The notes below the pieces were generated by a model. It did not search any database, was not told where the DNA came from, and saw nothing but the letters and a program-made list of their open reading frames with translations. Made by a program: the position numbers and the translations under genes. A stretch of 64,000 nucleotides of DNA from Youngiibacter multivorans (GTDB lineage: Bacteria; Bacillota; Clostridia; Clostridiales; Clostridiaceae): positions 19,075 to 83,074 of the forward strand of contig NZ_JAGGKC010000019.1 in assembly GCF_017873395.1 (NCBI RefSeq), given 5' to 3'. Shown one piece after another: positions 1 to 7,518 of the stretch; position 1 is the stretch's first letter, and the number at the start of each line of letters is the position of its first letter.

Positions 1-74
1 TGTTCCCTGGCGGCAAGCTCGTCAAGTATCCTTGATCCTATCATTCCCGTGGCACCAATAAGTCCTACCTTCAT
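1..74 (-). CDS. NAD(P)-binding Rossmann-fold protein, N-terminal fragment
   Basis: Only the first 24 codons lie in the window; the gene continues beyond its left edge. They read MKVGLIGATGMIGSRILDEL and onward, which is the beta-alpha-beta dinucleotide-binding start of an atypical short-chain dehydrogenase or NmrA-like protein (motif GATGMIG). An AGTGGAGGG ribosome site precedes the ATG. The fragment is too short to name the substrate. It is transcribed in the same direction as the DUF6544 gene, 127 bases away. Confidence 0.75.
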   Translation of the reverse strand, partial: MKVGLIGATGMIGSRILDELAARE

Positions 75-201
75 AAAAAACCCTCCACTCTCGGTGAAAC
101 ACACCTAAATCATCTCTTCAATTTTGATTTTAGTGTGAACTTATAGACTGGAGAGGTTATTTCTGTATACTTTGTTTTAATATTGGCTCGCATGGCAAGT
201 T

Positions 202-990
202 TCAGGAAAATAGTACCCCTCCTGAACCGGATTCCACCCTTTCAATTGTTCCCCGCCAATACTCATACCGTCCTTCAGGAAGCTGCCATGAAGCAGTAAC
301 GTGTGACTGGAACTTTATACCATCAGCTTCATCATACCTCTCGCACTCGACCTTCCATGGCCTAATCTCATTTCCGCCCTTCGGATTCGCATAGTATCTG
401 TCATCGCTTTCGAAGATGCGGAATAACCCGTCCTCACCGAAAATGAACCTTCCACCGACTGTTATTCCCTTGAGCGTCATCGATGCATTCACTGTACTCC
501 CTTCGGCTTTACCCCAGGAAATGTACGGCATGAGAAGCATTCCCGGTATCATGGTGGCTTCAGCAAGCAAAGTGACGAGTCCTGAGGTGTCAAACTCCAC
601 ACCCTTTTCATCAAGGACGTTTATAACTCCAGCAAGCTTTCCAAGCATGCTCCCCGTACCTCCTATGCAGAGGTCCAGTCCCTCAAAGGGAAGGATACCG
701 AACATCCTCGTCTTCATGTAGGCAGCCCTGAATGGAGTTACACAGGAATTGAACTGCTTTGTTACAAGGCTTGTCCATGGCTTATCAGGACCGAAACGGA
801 TGCTGCTCTCCTTCCAGATCACGCTTCCGGCTACAGGCAGTCTCCTCCCCTCATATCCGCACAGACGTAGATGTCTCCTTACAGGCTCTGGCAAAGATGC
901 AGAATCGATCATCCCTTTACCATCCCACGCCTCCTTTAGTCTCATTTCATCTTCCGTTCGCTTCTGATAGGTTTTTGAAACCTTTGACAT
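202..990 (-). CDS. DUF6544 family protein
   Basis: A 262-residue soluble protein that resembles the DUF6544 family. Family-like features are LPEPVRRHLRLCGYEG near residues 33-48, a central LGKLAGVINV stretch, a VTLLAEATMIPG helix and a C-terminal pattern of RPWKVECERYDEADGIKFQS followed by a W-P-E-G-x-Y-x-Y-W-R-G ending. No signal peptide or membrane segment is visible. The biochemical role of the family is unknown to me. The start has a GGAGGG site just upstream. It stands alone between the BMP lipoprotein gene and the cut NAD(P)-binding gene, all on the minus strand, so a shared transcript is possible but not shown. Confidence 0.7.
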   Translation of the reverse strand: MSKVSKTYQKRTEDEMRLKEAWDGKGMIDSASLPEPVRRHLRLCGYEGRRLPVAGSVIWKESSIRFGPDKPWTSLVTKQFNSCVTPFRAAYMKTRMFGILPFEGLDLCIGGTGSMLGKLAGVINVLDEKGVEFDTSGLVTLLAEATMIPGMLLMPYISWGKAEGSTVNASMTLKGITVGGRFIFGEDGLFRIFESDDRYYANPKGGNEIRPWKVECERYDEADGIKFQSHVTASWQLPEGRYEYWRGTIERVESGSGGVLFS

Positions 991-1066
991 TTTAGTCCCT
1001 CCGTGTTGTTATTTTGAACCCTTCAGGGTTTTCGCCAGGGAAAGCCTCTTTGCGGCCATTTGTACT

Positions 1067-2134
1067 CTAATCATTACTTGCCGGATTAATCGCTTCCAGC
1101 TCTTCAGGATCTTCAGGTACGACAATCGTCCCATCAGCTATATCTCCTTCGACTGACTGCAGAAGCAGAAGCAGCTCTTCATTCTCTTCAAGGTCAGGGT
1201 GCAGAGTATCAGAAATCATTATGCCACCCTCTTTGATTCCGGAAGAAACCAGGCCCTGTGTGAAGCTTCCTTCCAATACATCCTTCACCGCATCATAAGC
1301 ATATTTTCCGGCATTCTTCACAACAGAAGCGATTATCACTTCTGCCCTTTCAGGATAAGCTGAAGCCTCGTCCCTTTCCGAGCCCAATGCCAGCATTCCC
1401 ATGTCTTCCGCCGCCTCGTAGAGCCCTTCTCCTGACATGCCTGCCGCATGCATCACAATGTCTGCACCCTGGCTGTAAAGGTCCGCAGCAAGCGATCGTA
1501 CCTTTGAAGAATCAGTATATGATCCGGAATACTTTATCATCGTTCCCTCTATCATGAGATTGCCGGCTACCTGATTTACAGACATTACACCGGCTATGAA
1601 TCCGGCCTGGTATCTTCTTGTTACCGGGAGCTCCATACCGCCTATGAATCCAACCTTACCAGTCTTGGTCATGCTGCCTGCGATGACACCCATCAGATAA
1701 GCACCTTCATTCTCCCTGAACTCCACTGACCTGACATTTGGTAATTCAACTTTACCATCCAGGATCACGAACTTCCTGTCAGGGTATTTCTCTGACATGC
1801 GTGCAACTAGAGGAGCCATCTTAAGGCCTGCACTTATAACAAGGTCGTTCTCCTTTGCAAGCGCATCAAGGTTGTTCTCGTACTGGTCAGAAGCCTTTGA
1901 TACCATAATCTGGGTCTTTACCTCAAAATCAGCCAAAATCCTGTCCAGCCCTTCAAATACGGCCTCTTCAAGGACTTTGTCCGAAAGCTCCCATTCATCA
2001 ACTGACATCCCTATCCTGACCTTTGACGTCCCTGAAGGTTCAGTCGGAGCAATCGGCTCTTCATTGCTGCAGGCATATAATAATCCGGTGACTGCTATTG
2101 CAAGAATTGCCGGTAAAAGTTTTCCTATCTTCAT
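1067..2134 (-). CDS. BMP family ABC transporter substrate-binding lipoprotein
   Basis: A 355-residue lipoprotein of the basic membrane protein / PnrA family, whose members bind nucleosides or related ligands outside the membrane and deliver them to an ABC permease. The chosen ATG begins MKIGKLLPAILAIAVTG and leads to the lipobox LLYAC, so Cys is lipidated; GGAGGAAATT precedes it. An ATG further upstream would add about 49 residues with no signal-peptide logic. Family signs are VISAGLKMAPLVARMSEKYPDRKF, a GAYLMGVIAG segment, KVGFIGGMELP and RYQAGFIAGV. No permease or ATPase gene lies next to it, so it may serve a transporter elsewhere or act as a receptor. Ligand specificity cannot be read from the sequence. 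Confidence 0.88.
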   Translation of the reverse strand: MKIGKLLPAILAIAVTGLLYACSNEEPIAPTEPSGTSKVRIGMSVDEWELSDKVLEEAVFEGLDRILADFEVKTQIMVSKASDQYENNLDALAKENDLVISAGLKMAPLVARMSEKYPDRKFVILDGKVELPNVRSVEFRENEGAYLMGVIAGSMTKTGKVGFIGGMELPVTRRYQAGFIAGVMSVNQVAGNLMIEGTMIKYSGSYTDSSKVRSLAADLYSQGADIVMHAAGMSGEGLYEAAEDMGMLALGSERDEASAYPERAEVIIASVVKNAGKYAYDAVKDVLEGSFTQGLVSSGIKEGGIMISDTLHPDLEENEELLLLLQSVEGDIADGTIVVPEDPEELEAINPASND

Positions 2135-2240
2135 AATTTCCTCCAAAAAAAGTGCAGTGTCCAATGCACTTATCCGTACATCTGCATACATTCCGAATAT
2201 ATTATGACACAATTGGAATTCCATATGAATACGGGAGAAT

Positions 2241-2285
2241 AAAAAAGCATGCCGGAATCCACATTTAAAGGATCCCGGCATGCTT
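2241..2285 (-). terminator. Rho-independent terminator after trxB-trxA
   Basis: A 14-base stem (2247-2260 with 2270-2283, one mismatch) followed on the minus strand by a run of six T. It closes the trxB-trxA transcript before the BMP gene. Confidence 0.9.
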
Positions 2286-2349
2286 GAATTTACTTGATTT
2301 ATGTATCGGATGGACTCTTTAAGGTCCTACCCTAACTCTTTAACTTGAT

Positions 2350-2679
2350 TTATTTGTTTTCCAGAAAGCCGTTTATGAACGCCCTGACATCATCAAGTGA
2401 CTTTATGTCCTTTGGTCCTGCTACGGACTTCTTCTCGCCATTGGCATAGATTGCCATGGTTGGCAGTCCCATTACCCTTTCCTTCATGGCAAGCTTTCTC
2501 TCTACTCCGGTATCCACTGAAGCAAAGATTACCTTACCCTCGAATTCCTTTTCCATCTCATGCACTCCGGGAAGAAGCTCCATGCATATGGCGCAGCTCT
2601 CTCCAAAGAAATCAACGAAAACAGGCACCTCTGACTCCTTAAGGACCTCAGCGTAGCTATCGGTCTTCAGTTCTATCAT
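2350..2679 (-). CDS. trxA: Thioredoxin-family protein with CAIC active site
   Basis: A 109-residue thioredoxin fold. The redox site is ESCAICM with Cys29 and Cys32, in place of the usual WCGPC; the cis-proline motif GLPTM follows near residue 76. This resembles the thioredoxins of glycine-reductase-using clostridia, which also lack the Trp-Cys-Gly-Pro-Cys motif, so it probably works with the adjacent reductase as a dedicated pair. It starts directly after the trxB stop codon, with its GGAGGAAG site inside the end of trxB, which points to coupled translation. No grd genes are present in this window, so a link to glycine reductase is inference. Confidence 0.88.
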   Translation of the reverse strand: MIELKTDSYAEVLKESEVPVFVDFFGESCAICMELLPGVHEMEKEFEGKVIFASVDTGVERKLAMKERVMGLPTMAIYANGEKKSVAGPKDIKSLDDVRAFINGFLENK

Positions 2680-3603
2680 TTATTCTTCCTCCAGGTACTT
2701 CTCGCAGGTTACTGCTGCAACGGCACCATCAGCTGCTGCTGTTATTACCTGCCTTATTGTTGTCTCCCTTATATCGCCTGCGGCGAAAACTCCGGGAAGG
2801 TTCGTCCTCATGTATACATCAGTCCTGATCTCTCCAAATGTGTTCATATCGACCTGTCCCTTGAAGAGTGCCGATATGGGCTCATATCCCACGAACACGA
2901 ACACTCCGTCTACCTTGAAGTCTGAAACCTCACCGGTAAGTACATTCTTGACCTTGAGACCTGAAAGTACTCCGCCAGCCTCATAGGCTTCCTCGACTAC
3001 GGTATCAAGCAGAAATTCAATCTTTTCACTTGCCCTGGCCTTGTCAACAAGATACTGGGCGGCTCTGAAGCCCTGTCTTCTGTGTATTATCGTAACCTTG
3101 CTTCCGAACTTTGTGAGGTAAAGCGCCTCCTGTATAGCAGAATCTCCGCCGCCTATGACTGCAATCTCAAGGTCTGTGAAGAAATCAGCGTCACAGGTTG
3201 CACAATAGGACACTCCTCTTCCTCTCAGTTCATCCTCACCCTTGAACCCGATGGTCCTTGGTGTTGCTCCTGTAGCAATTATAACTGTCTTTCCCTCGAT
3301 TTCGCCGGTCTTTGTCACAACCTTCTTTATCTTGCCGGTAAGGTCTACTGAAAGGACCTCGGTCTTCATGAATTTCGTCCCGAATGCTTCAGCCTGCTTC
3401 CTCATCTTGTCAGAAAGCTCCGGACCTGTAATGCCGATGTCGGCTCCAGGATAATTGTCGACTTCATAGGTTGTCGCAACCTGTCCGCCGTAAGAGCCTT
3501 TCTCTATAAGAAGTGTGTCCAGCTTTCCCCTGCCCGCGTAGAGCGCAGCAGAAAGTCCTGCGGGACCTCCTCCAAGAATGATTGTATCGTAAATATGCGC
3601 CAT
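2680..3603 (-). CDS. trxB: Thioredoxin reductase
   Basis: A 307-residue FAD flavoprotein that passes electrons from NAD(P)H to thioredoxin. The FAD site GGGPAGLSAALYAGRG is near residue 11, the redox disulfide CATCDADFF near 135, the nucleotide-binding GGGDSA after it, and the C-terminal FAD segment GVFAAGDIRE near 270. The length is typical for the low-molecular-weight class. The ATG follows a GGAGG-type site. A possible promoter on the minus strand has a -10 TATAAT (3653-3658) 17 bases from a weak TTTTCA. It is the first gene of a two-gene operon with the thioredoxin. Confidence 0.96.
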   Translation of the reverse strand: MAHIYDTIILGGGPAGLSAALYAGRGKLDTLLIEKGSYGGQVATTYEVDNYPGADIGITGPELSDKMRKQAEAFGTKFMKTEVLSVDLTGKIKKVVTKTGEIEGKTVIIATGATPRTIGFKGEDELRGRGVSYCATCDADFFTDLEIAVIGGGDSAIQEALYLTKFGSKVTIIHRRQGFRAAQYLVDKARASEKIEFLLDTVVEEAYEAGGVLSGLKVKNVLTGEVSDFKVDGVFVFVGYEPISALFKGQVDMNTFGEIRTDVYMRTNLPGVFAAGDIRETTIRQVITAAADGAVAAVTCEKYLEEE

Positions 3604-3710
3604 GTTTACCTCCAGTTTTCATCATGAGTATTTTGAACCCAAATCTAAGGCTATTATACAACCTTTTCCCAAAGTTGAAAATAGATTTTATCAAATTTAA
3701 TTTTACAGCA

Positions 3711-3738
3711 TAAAAATCGGCACCTTTCAGTGCCGATC
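3711..3738 (-). terminator. Rho-independent terminator after degV
   Basis: Stem 3716-3724 with 3729-3737, a GAAA-type loop, then TTTTTA on the minus strand, just past the DegV gene stop. Confidence 0.88.
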
Positions 3739-3744
3739 ACTCTG

Positions 3745-4578
3745 CTATGCTTCCAGGTAGAAAACTCCGGCGAAACCTGGTCCGCCATGAGTTGCAATTA
3801 CCGTTCCGACCGGAACGATCCTGCAGCTTACTCCCTTTGAATCAAAGATTGCCTTGATCGGGTTTACCATGTCATCTGCCTTGGCATGTATGAGCACAAC
3901 CTCAGTACCAGGCTTTACTTTGGCTTCTGCAGCGAAATCGGTAAGTGCCTTCAATGCCTTCTTGGTACCCCTTACCTTATCCTTCATCTCGAGTCTGCCA
4001 TCCTTGATGTTAAGTATCGGCTTTATCCCAAGTATTCCGCCTACTGCTCCTGCTGCCTTTGAGAGTCTGCCGCCCCTCACCAGGTTCTCAAGCGTATCAA
4101 ATGCCGCAAGAAGCTTTATCCTGTCCTTATGGCTCCTGACTTCTGCTTCAATTTCCTGAAGGCTCTTTCCTGCCTTGACCATCTTGCCTGCTTCGATGAG
4201 TGAAATCATGATACCTGCAGACACGTTCATGGTGTCGATTATGACTATGTCCTCCGACTCCAGCATGTCCTTTGCGATCTGCGCGGACTGACCGGTTCCG
4301 GAAAGAGCCGATGAAATATGTATGGACAATATCTTGTACCCTTCATTGAGGTATTTTTTATAGACATCATGGAAATCCTGAGGATTGACCTGGCTTGTTG
4401 TCGGGAATGAAGATGACTTCTTCATCCTCTCAAAGAATTCATCAAGAGTCAGGGATCCGTCTTTAAACGACTCTTCTCCTATGTGCACGGTAAGAGGAAC
4501 TACTTCAATATCGTATTCCTCGATGAGCTCCCTTGTAAGGTCAGCAGTGCTGTCTGTCACTATCTTGATCTTTTCCAT
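3745..4578 (-). CDS. DegV family fatty-acid-binding protein
   Basis: A 277-residue DegV protein. Family members bind one long-chain fatty acid and, as FakB, present it to the FakA kinase for phosphorylation. Visible signs are IVTDSTADLTRELIEEYDI at the N-terminus, FPTTSQVNP near residue 55, the SSALSGTGQSA loop near 95, and GGRLSKAAGAVGGILGIKPIL in the second domain. The start at MEKIKIVTD was chosen over an upstream ATG because CCGGAGGGT sits seven bases before it. No fakA-like gene is adjacent. It is a single-gene transcript between terminators. Confidence 0.92.
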   Translation of the reverse strand: MEKIKIVTDSTADLTRELIEEYDIEVVPLTVHIGEESFKDGSLTLDEFFERMKKSSSFPTTSQVNPQDFHDVYKKYLNEGYKILSIHISSALSGTGQSAQIAKDMLESEDIVIIDTMNVSAGIMISLIEAGKMVKAGKSLQEIEAEVRSHKDRIKLLAAFDTLENLVRGGRLSKAAGAVGGILGIKPILNIKDGRLEMKDKVRGTKKALKALTDFAAEAKVKPGTEVVLIHAKADDMVNPIKAIFDSKGVSCRIVPVGTVIATHGGPGFAGVFYLEA

Positions 4579-4641
4579 ATACCCTCCGGTTGCGCTTAAG
4601 CTCATGCAAAAGCTTTGATAATCAAATTATATACAACAAAT

Positions 4642-4664
4642 CAGGCCGGTAAATGACCGGCCTG
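4642..4664 (-). terminator. Stem-loop after trmL
   Basis: Perfect nine-base stem 4642-4650 with 4656-4664 and a five-base loop. The T tract after it on the minus strand is interrupted (ATTTGTTG), so termination is likely but the signal is weaker than its neighbours. Confidence 0.6.
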
Positions 4665-4690
4665 CAAAAATTAAGAATTTATTCAGATAT

Positions 4691-5155
4691 TTATTTCATT
4701 CCTTTGAATCCAGTCTGCCTTTTAGCCTCGTAAACCACTATCGCCACTGTGTTTGAAAGATTAAGGCTTCTAGTCGAACTTTCTATCATGGGAACCCTGA
4801 TGTTGGTCCCGTAGCCTCCGTCCCTTATGCTGTCCGGGAGTCCGCTTGATTCTTTTCCAAAGACAATGAAGTCCTCATCCCTGTATTCTACCTCTGTATA
4901 TGGTACCGAGCCCTTGGTGGTCGAAAAGAAGAACCTGGCATCCCTGTACTTTTCCATAAGCTCATCAAAGCTGTCGTACATATGAAGCTCAAGGAATGGC
5001 CAGTAATCGAGTCCTGCCCTTCGGACATTCTTGTCAGTTATTTCAAAGCCCGTTGGCCTGATTATGTGCAGCCTCGAATCGGTCAGGACGCATGTCCTCC
5101 CAATATTTCCAGTATTCTGGGGTATTTCAGGGTTGAACAGAACTACATTCAGCAT
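4691..5155 (-). CDS. trmL: tRNA (cytidine/uridine-34 2'-O)-methyltransferase
   Basis: A 154-residue SPOUT-class methyltransferase that 2'-O-methylates the wobble base of certain leucine tRNAs, using S-adenosylmethionine. Family signatures are NPEIPQNTGNIGRTC at residues 8-22, LDYWPFLELH near 50, the FGKESSGLP knot loop near 99, and IRVPMIESSTRSLNLSNTVAI near 118. The length is standard. Its ATG overlaps the end of the upstream HAD gene by seven bases, so the two are one operon with coupled translation. Confidence 0.95.
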   Translation of the reverse strand: MLNVVLFNPEIPQNTGNIGRTCVLTDSRLHIIRPTGFEITDKNVRRAGLDYWPFLELHMYDSFDELMEKYRDARFFFSTTKGSVPYTEVEYRDEDFIVFGKESSGLPDSIRDGGYGTNIRVPMIESSTRSLNLSNTVAIVVYEAKRQTGFKGMK

Positions 5156-5979
5156 TCCACATCCTCCCCCAGGATGAACTTCCCAATCATCCTTGCTACT
5201 CCATTACTGTTGTTGTCACATGTCACGAATCTTGCCAGGGACTTTACCTCGTCAATGGCATTACCCATGGCTACCGGCATCCCGGCTACTGAAAGCATCG
5301 ACAGGTCATTCTCACTGTCTCCTATGCAGATCATCTCTTCACTGCTGATCCCGAAATGCTTTGCAAGTCTCAGGGCAGCCTGACCCTTATCTGCATCCAT
5401 GGCCGTGAATTCGATGTTGTTTCCTGATGAGACTATCTTGATCCGCTCGTTCTCCCTCATCCTTTTCTTTATTGGCTCGATGAGATCGATCTGAGGGAAA
5501 CATATCCCCTTCTGTATCCTGTCCCCGTCTTCACTGATAAGGTCATCATAGGTATAGGAATCATTGATGTACCTTATGGTTATGTTCTTATCCTTTGGAA
5601 GAACCTTCTGCAGAGCCTCGTATCTCTTCACGAAATCCCTGACCTCATTGACGTACATGGTTCCTCTGTTGTAGAAGTTCGGTTCAACGTCATACTCCTT
5701 AAGGGTGTCTATTATGTATCTCAGGTCCTCCCTCTTGAGGTTGGACTCGAAGAACACCTTGTCTCCTTCCCTTTCAGTGACGTAGGATCCGTTTGAAGAG
5801 ATTATCGGGTCCCATATGTCAAGCTGCTCGGCATATAGCCTTGCGGAGAGGTGCATCCTGCCGGTTGCAAGGACCACTATCACGCCCTGCTCCTTTGCCT
5901 TTCTAATTGCTTCCTTGTCCTCACTGGAAATCTCCTGGTTGCTCTGTAAAAGAGTGCCGTCGAGATCCGTGCAAATCAT
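5149..5979 (-). CDS. Cof-type HAD family phosphatase
   Basis: A haloacid dehalogenase hydrolase with a C2 cap, the class that dephosphorylates sugar phosphates or flavin/pyridoxal phosphates. Motif I is DLDGTLL at the N-terminus, motif II VLATGR near 38, motif III Lys near 210, and motif IV GDSENDLSML near 223. The first ATG (5979) has no ribosome site at a sensible distance. A strong AAGGGGTGA lies six bases before an in-frame ATC at 5991, which would add four residues (x-K-Y-R) matching the usual Cof N-terminus. The true start may therefore be the ATC. An extended -10 (TGATATAAT, near 6027-6032) lies upstream. Confidence 0.92.
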   Translation of the reverse strand: MICTDLDGTLLQSNQEISSEDKEAIRKAKEQGVIVVLATGRMHLSARLYAEQLDIWDPIISSNGSYVTEREGDKVFFESNLKREDLRYIIDTLKEYDVEPNFYNRGTMYVNEVRDFVKRYEALQKVLPKDKNITIRYINDSYTYDDLISEDGDRIQKGICFPQIDLIEPIKKRMRENERIKIVSSGNNIEFTAMDADKGQAALRLAKHFGISSEEMICIGDSENDLSMLSVAGMPVAMGNAIDEVKSLARFVTCDNNSNGVARMIGKFILGEDVEC

Positions 5980-5991
5980 CCTGTATTTGAT

Positions 5992-6455
5992 GGTGAACTC
6001 ACCCCTTGTATTTAATGTCCAGAAAAATTATATCATATCCCCCTGAAATATGCCCCGAATTTTACTTGAAAACAACTCCATGATCTCCGCATTTCCTTCT
6101 GCCCCATTGTATTTTCACTTCAGAAAAGCTCAGCTGCGAAGCTTCCATTAATGATACCATGATCATTTGACACCACATCTTGATTCACTAACTGACTGCG
6201 CACTTCACCATTCTCAGGCTCCCTTTTTGGGGTTTATGCTATGTTTACCTCAGGTTCATAAAGCTTATAAATGCATTTGCTACCATGTATTCAGATAGAT
6301 ATGTGAGTTGAAAATTCAATGTCAAGGTTCCTTTAGAAGCTATGAATTGAGTATTTTTCCAAAATCCCACCTGAATTTGAGGATTTGGTAAACAAATGTA
6401 AACTGGAGGTGAATGGTGCTGCATCCCGCTTAAATTCGGGGTCTACGCCCTGATA
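5992..6455. other. Intergenic region between divergent HAD and RCC1-like genes
   Basis: About 460 bases with no supported gene except a possible six-codon leader at 6413-6433 (M-V-L-H-P-A-stop), preceded by a strong GGAGGT at 6405-6410. The left part holds the minus-strand promoter of the HAD gene. No terminator, tRNA or recognised riboswitch was seen in the rest. Confidence 0.6.
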
Positions 6456-7346
6456 ATGAAAAGGAATATATTCATGCTTGCTGTCATCCTGATGATTATT
6501 ACAGGATGTTCAAAGCCTTTAAGTGCAGACAGAAACACCATATCAGCAGATTATTACCATACTGCGGCAGTGACAAAGGATGGAAAAGTGCTTGTAACAG
6601 GTTACAGGAGCTACAGTCAGGATGATGTGGAATCGTGGAGGCATATTGTATCAGTCAGTTCGGACGACAACCATATCCTGGGTCTGAAAAGCGACGGAAC
6701 CGTTGTGGCTGCAGGCAACAACGCTTACGGCCAGTGTGAAGTGTCTGGGTGGACCGATATCATTGAAATCGCTACAGGCTTCAATTTTTCCATCGGTCTC
6801 AGGATTGATGGGTCAGTTGTTTTTGCCGGACAGGATGCATATGACGTGAAAGAATGCACCTGGTGGAAAGACATTGAGTCTATAGATGCGAATGCCTACA
6901 CCGCTATCGGAATCAGGATAAATGGAACCTACATTGGATCCGGAGCGGGCTGTGATGAGTATTACAATCCTGATGATCCAGGAATAAAAGATATCGCTGA
7001 TATTGTATTTGGTTCAGGTGCAATCATATTGAACACTGACGGTACAGTCGTGTATAATGGCGAATTCGCCGATTCCGTGCAAAAAATCAGGGAATGGACT
7101 GATATAACTGCTGTTGCCGGCGGACTCTATCATGCTGTGGGTCTCAAAAATGATGGTACTGTTGTAGCCATAGGTGACAATAAATACAGGCAATGCGAGG
7201 TATCAGAGTGGACAGGGATAGTTGCAATCTCATGTGGCTGGTACCATACGATAGGGCTCAGGGAAGACGGAACGATAGTAGCTACCGGAGACAAGAGTCA
7301 GGATCAATGTGATGTCACCTTGTGGGAGGATATTGCATTGCCCTAA
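6456..7346 (+). CDS. RCC1-repeat lipoprotein
   Basis: A 296-residue secreted lipoprotein. The N-terminus MKRNIFMLAVILMIITGC is a signal peptide with lipobox IITGC. The rest consists of about six or seven repeats of roughly 40 residues, each with a pattern like W-x-D-I-x-x-I-x-x-G-x-x-x-x-x-G-L-x-x-D-G-T-V-V-A-x-G, as in RCC1 beta-propeller blades. Such propellers usually bind proteins or scaffold complexes; no enzyme residues are evident. It is one of the few plus-strand genes here and stands alone. The ATG lacks a good ribosome site (GGGG lies about 14 bases upstream), while a tiny leader frame with a strong site lies just before it. Confidence 0.8.
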   Translation: MKRNIFMLAVILMIITGCSKPLSADRNTISADYYHTAAVTKDGKVLVTGYRSYSQDDVESWRHIVSVSSDDNHILGLKSDGTVVAAGNNAYGQCEVSGWTDIIEIATGFNFSIGLRIDGSVVFAGQDAYDVKECTWWKDIESIDANAYTAIGIRINGTYIGSGAGCDEYYNPDDPGIKDIADIVFGSGAIILNTDGTVVYNGEFADSVQKIREWTDITAVAGGLYHAVGLKNDGTVVAIGDNKYRQCEVSEWTGIVAISCGWYHTIGLREDGTIVATGDKSQDQCDVTLWEDIALP

Positions 7347-7357
7347 GAGAAAATGGC

Positions 7358-7394
7358 TTCCAGCACTTTAGCCATTACCTATGCTGGAATTTTT
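7358..7394 (+). terminator. Terminator after the RCC1-like gene
   Basis: Eight-base stem 7358-7365 with 7382-7389 followed by TTTTT. An overlapping alternative pairing (7352-7358 with 7370-7376) would exclude it. Confidence 0.75.
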
Positions 7395-7435
7395 CACCCT
7401 TTCTCATCTATTTATAAGCAATTGTGTCTACTGCA

Positions 7436-7476
7436 GAAAGCCCGAAAATTACGCTGAGCGCATTTTCGGGCTTTTC
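7436..7476. terminator. Bidirectional terminator between convergent genes
   Basis: Perfect 11-base stem 7439-7449 with 7462-7472, followed by TTTTC on the plus strand and by TTTCTG on the minus strand. It separates the RCC1-like gene from the transglutaminase gene. Confidence 0.82.
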
Positions 7477-7518
7477 AGCTGCCTATTCAAGTCTTACGAC
7501 TTTTATGTCATCCCAGTG

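Noticed and set aside
1018..1045. Short hairpin AACCCT/AGGGTT after the BMP gene as a terminator
   Set aside because: The stem is only six bases with a tiny loop and no T tract on the minus strand.
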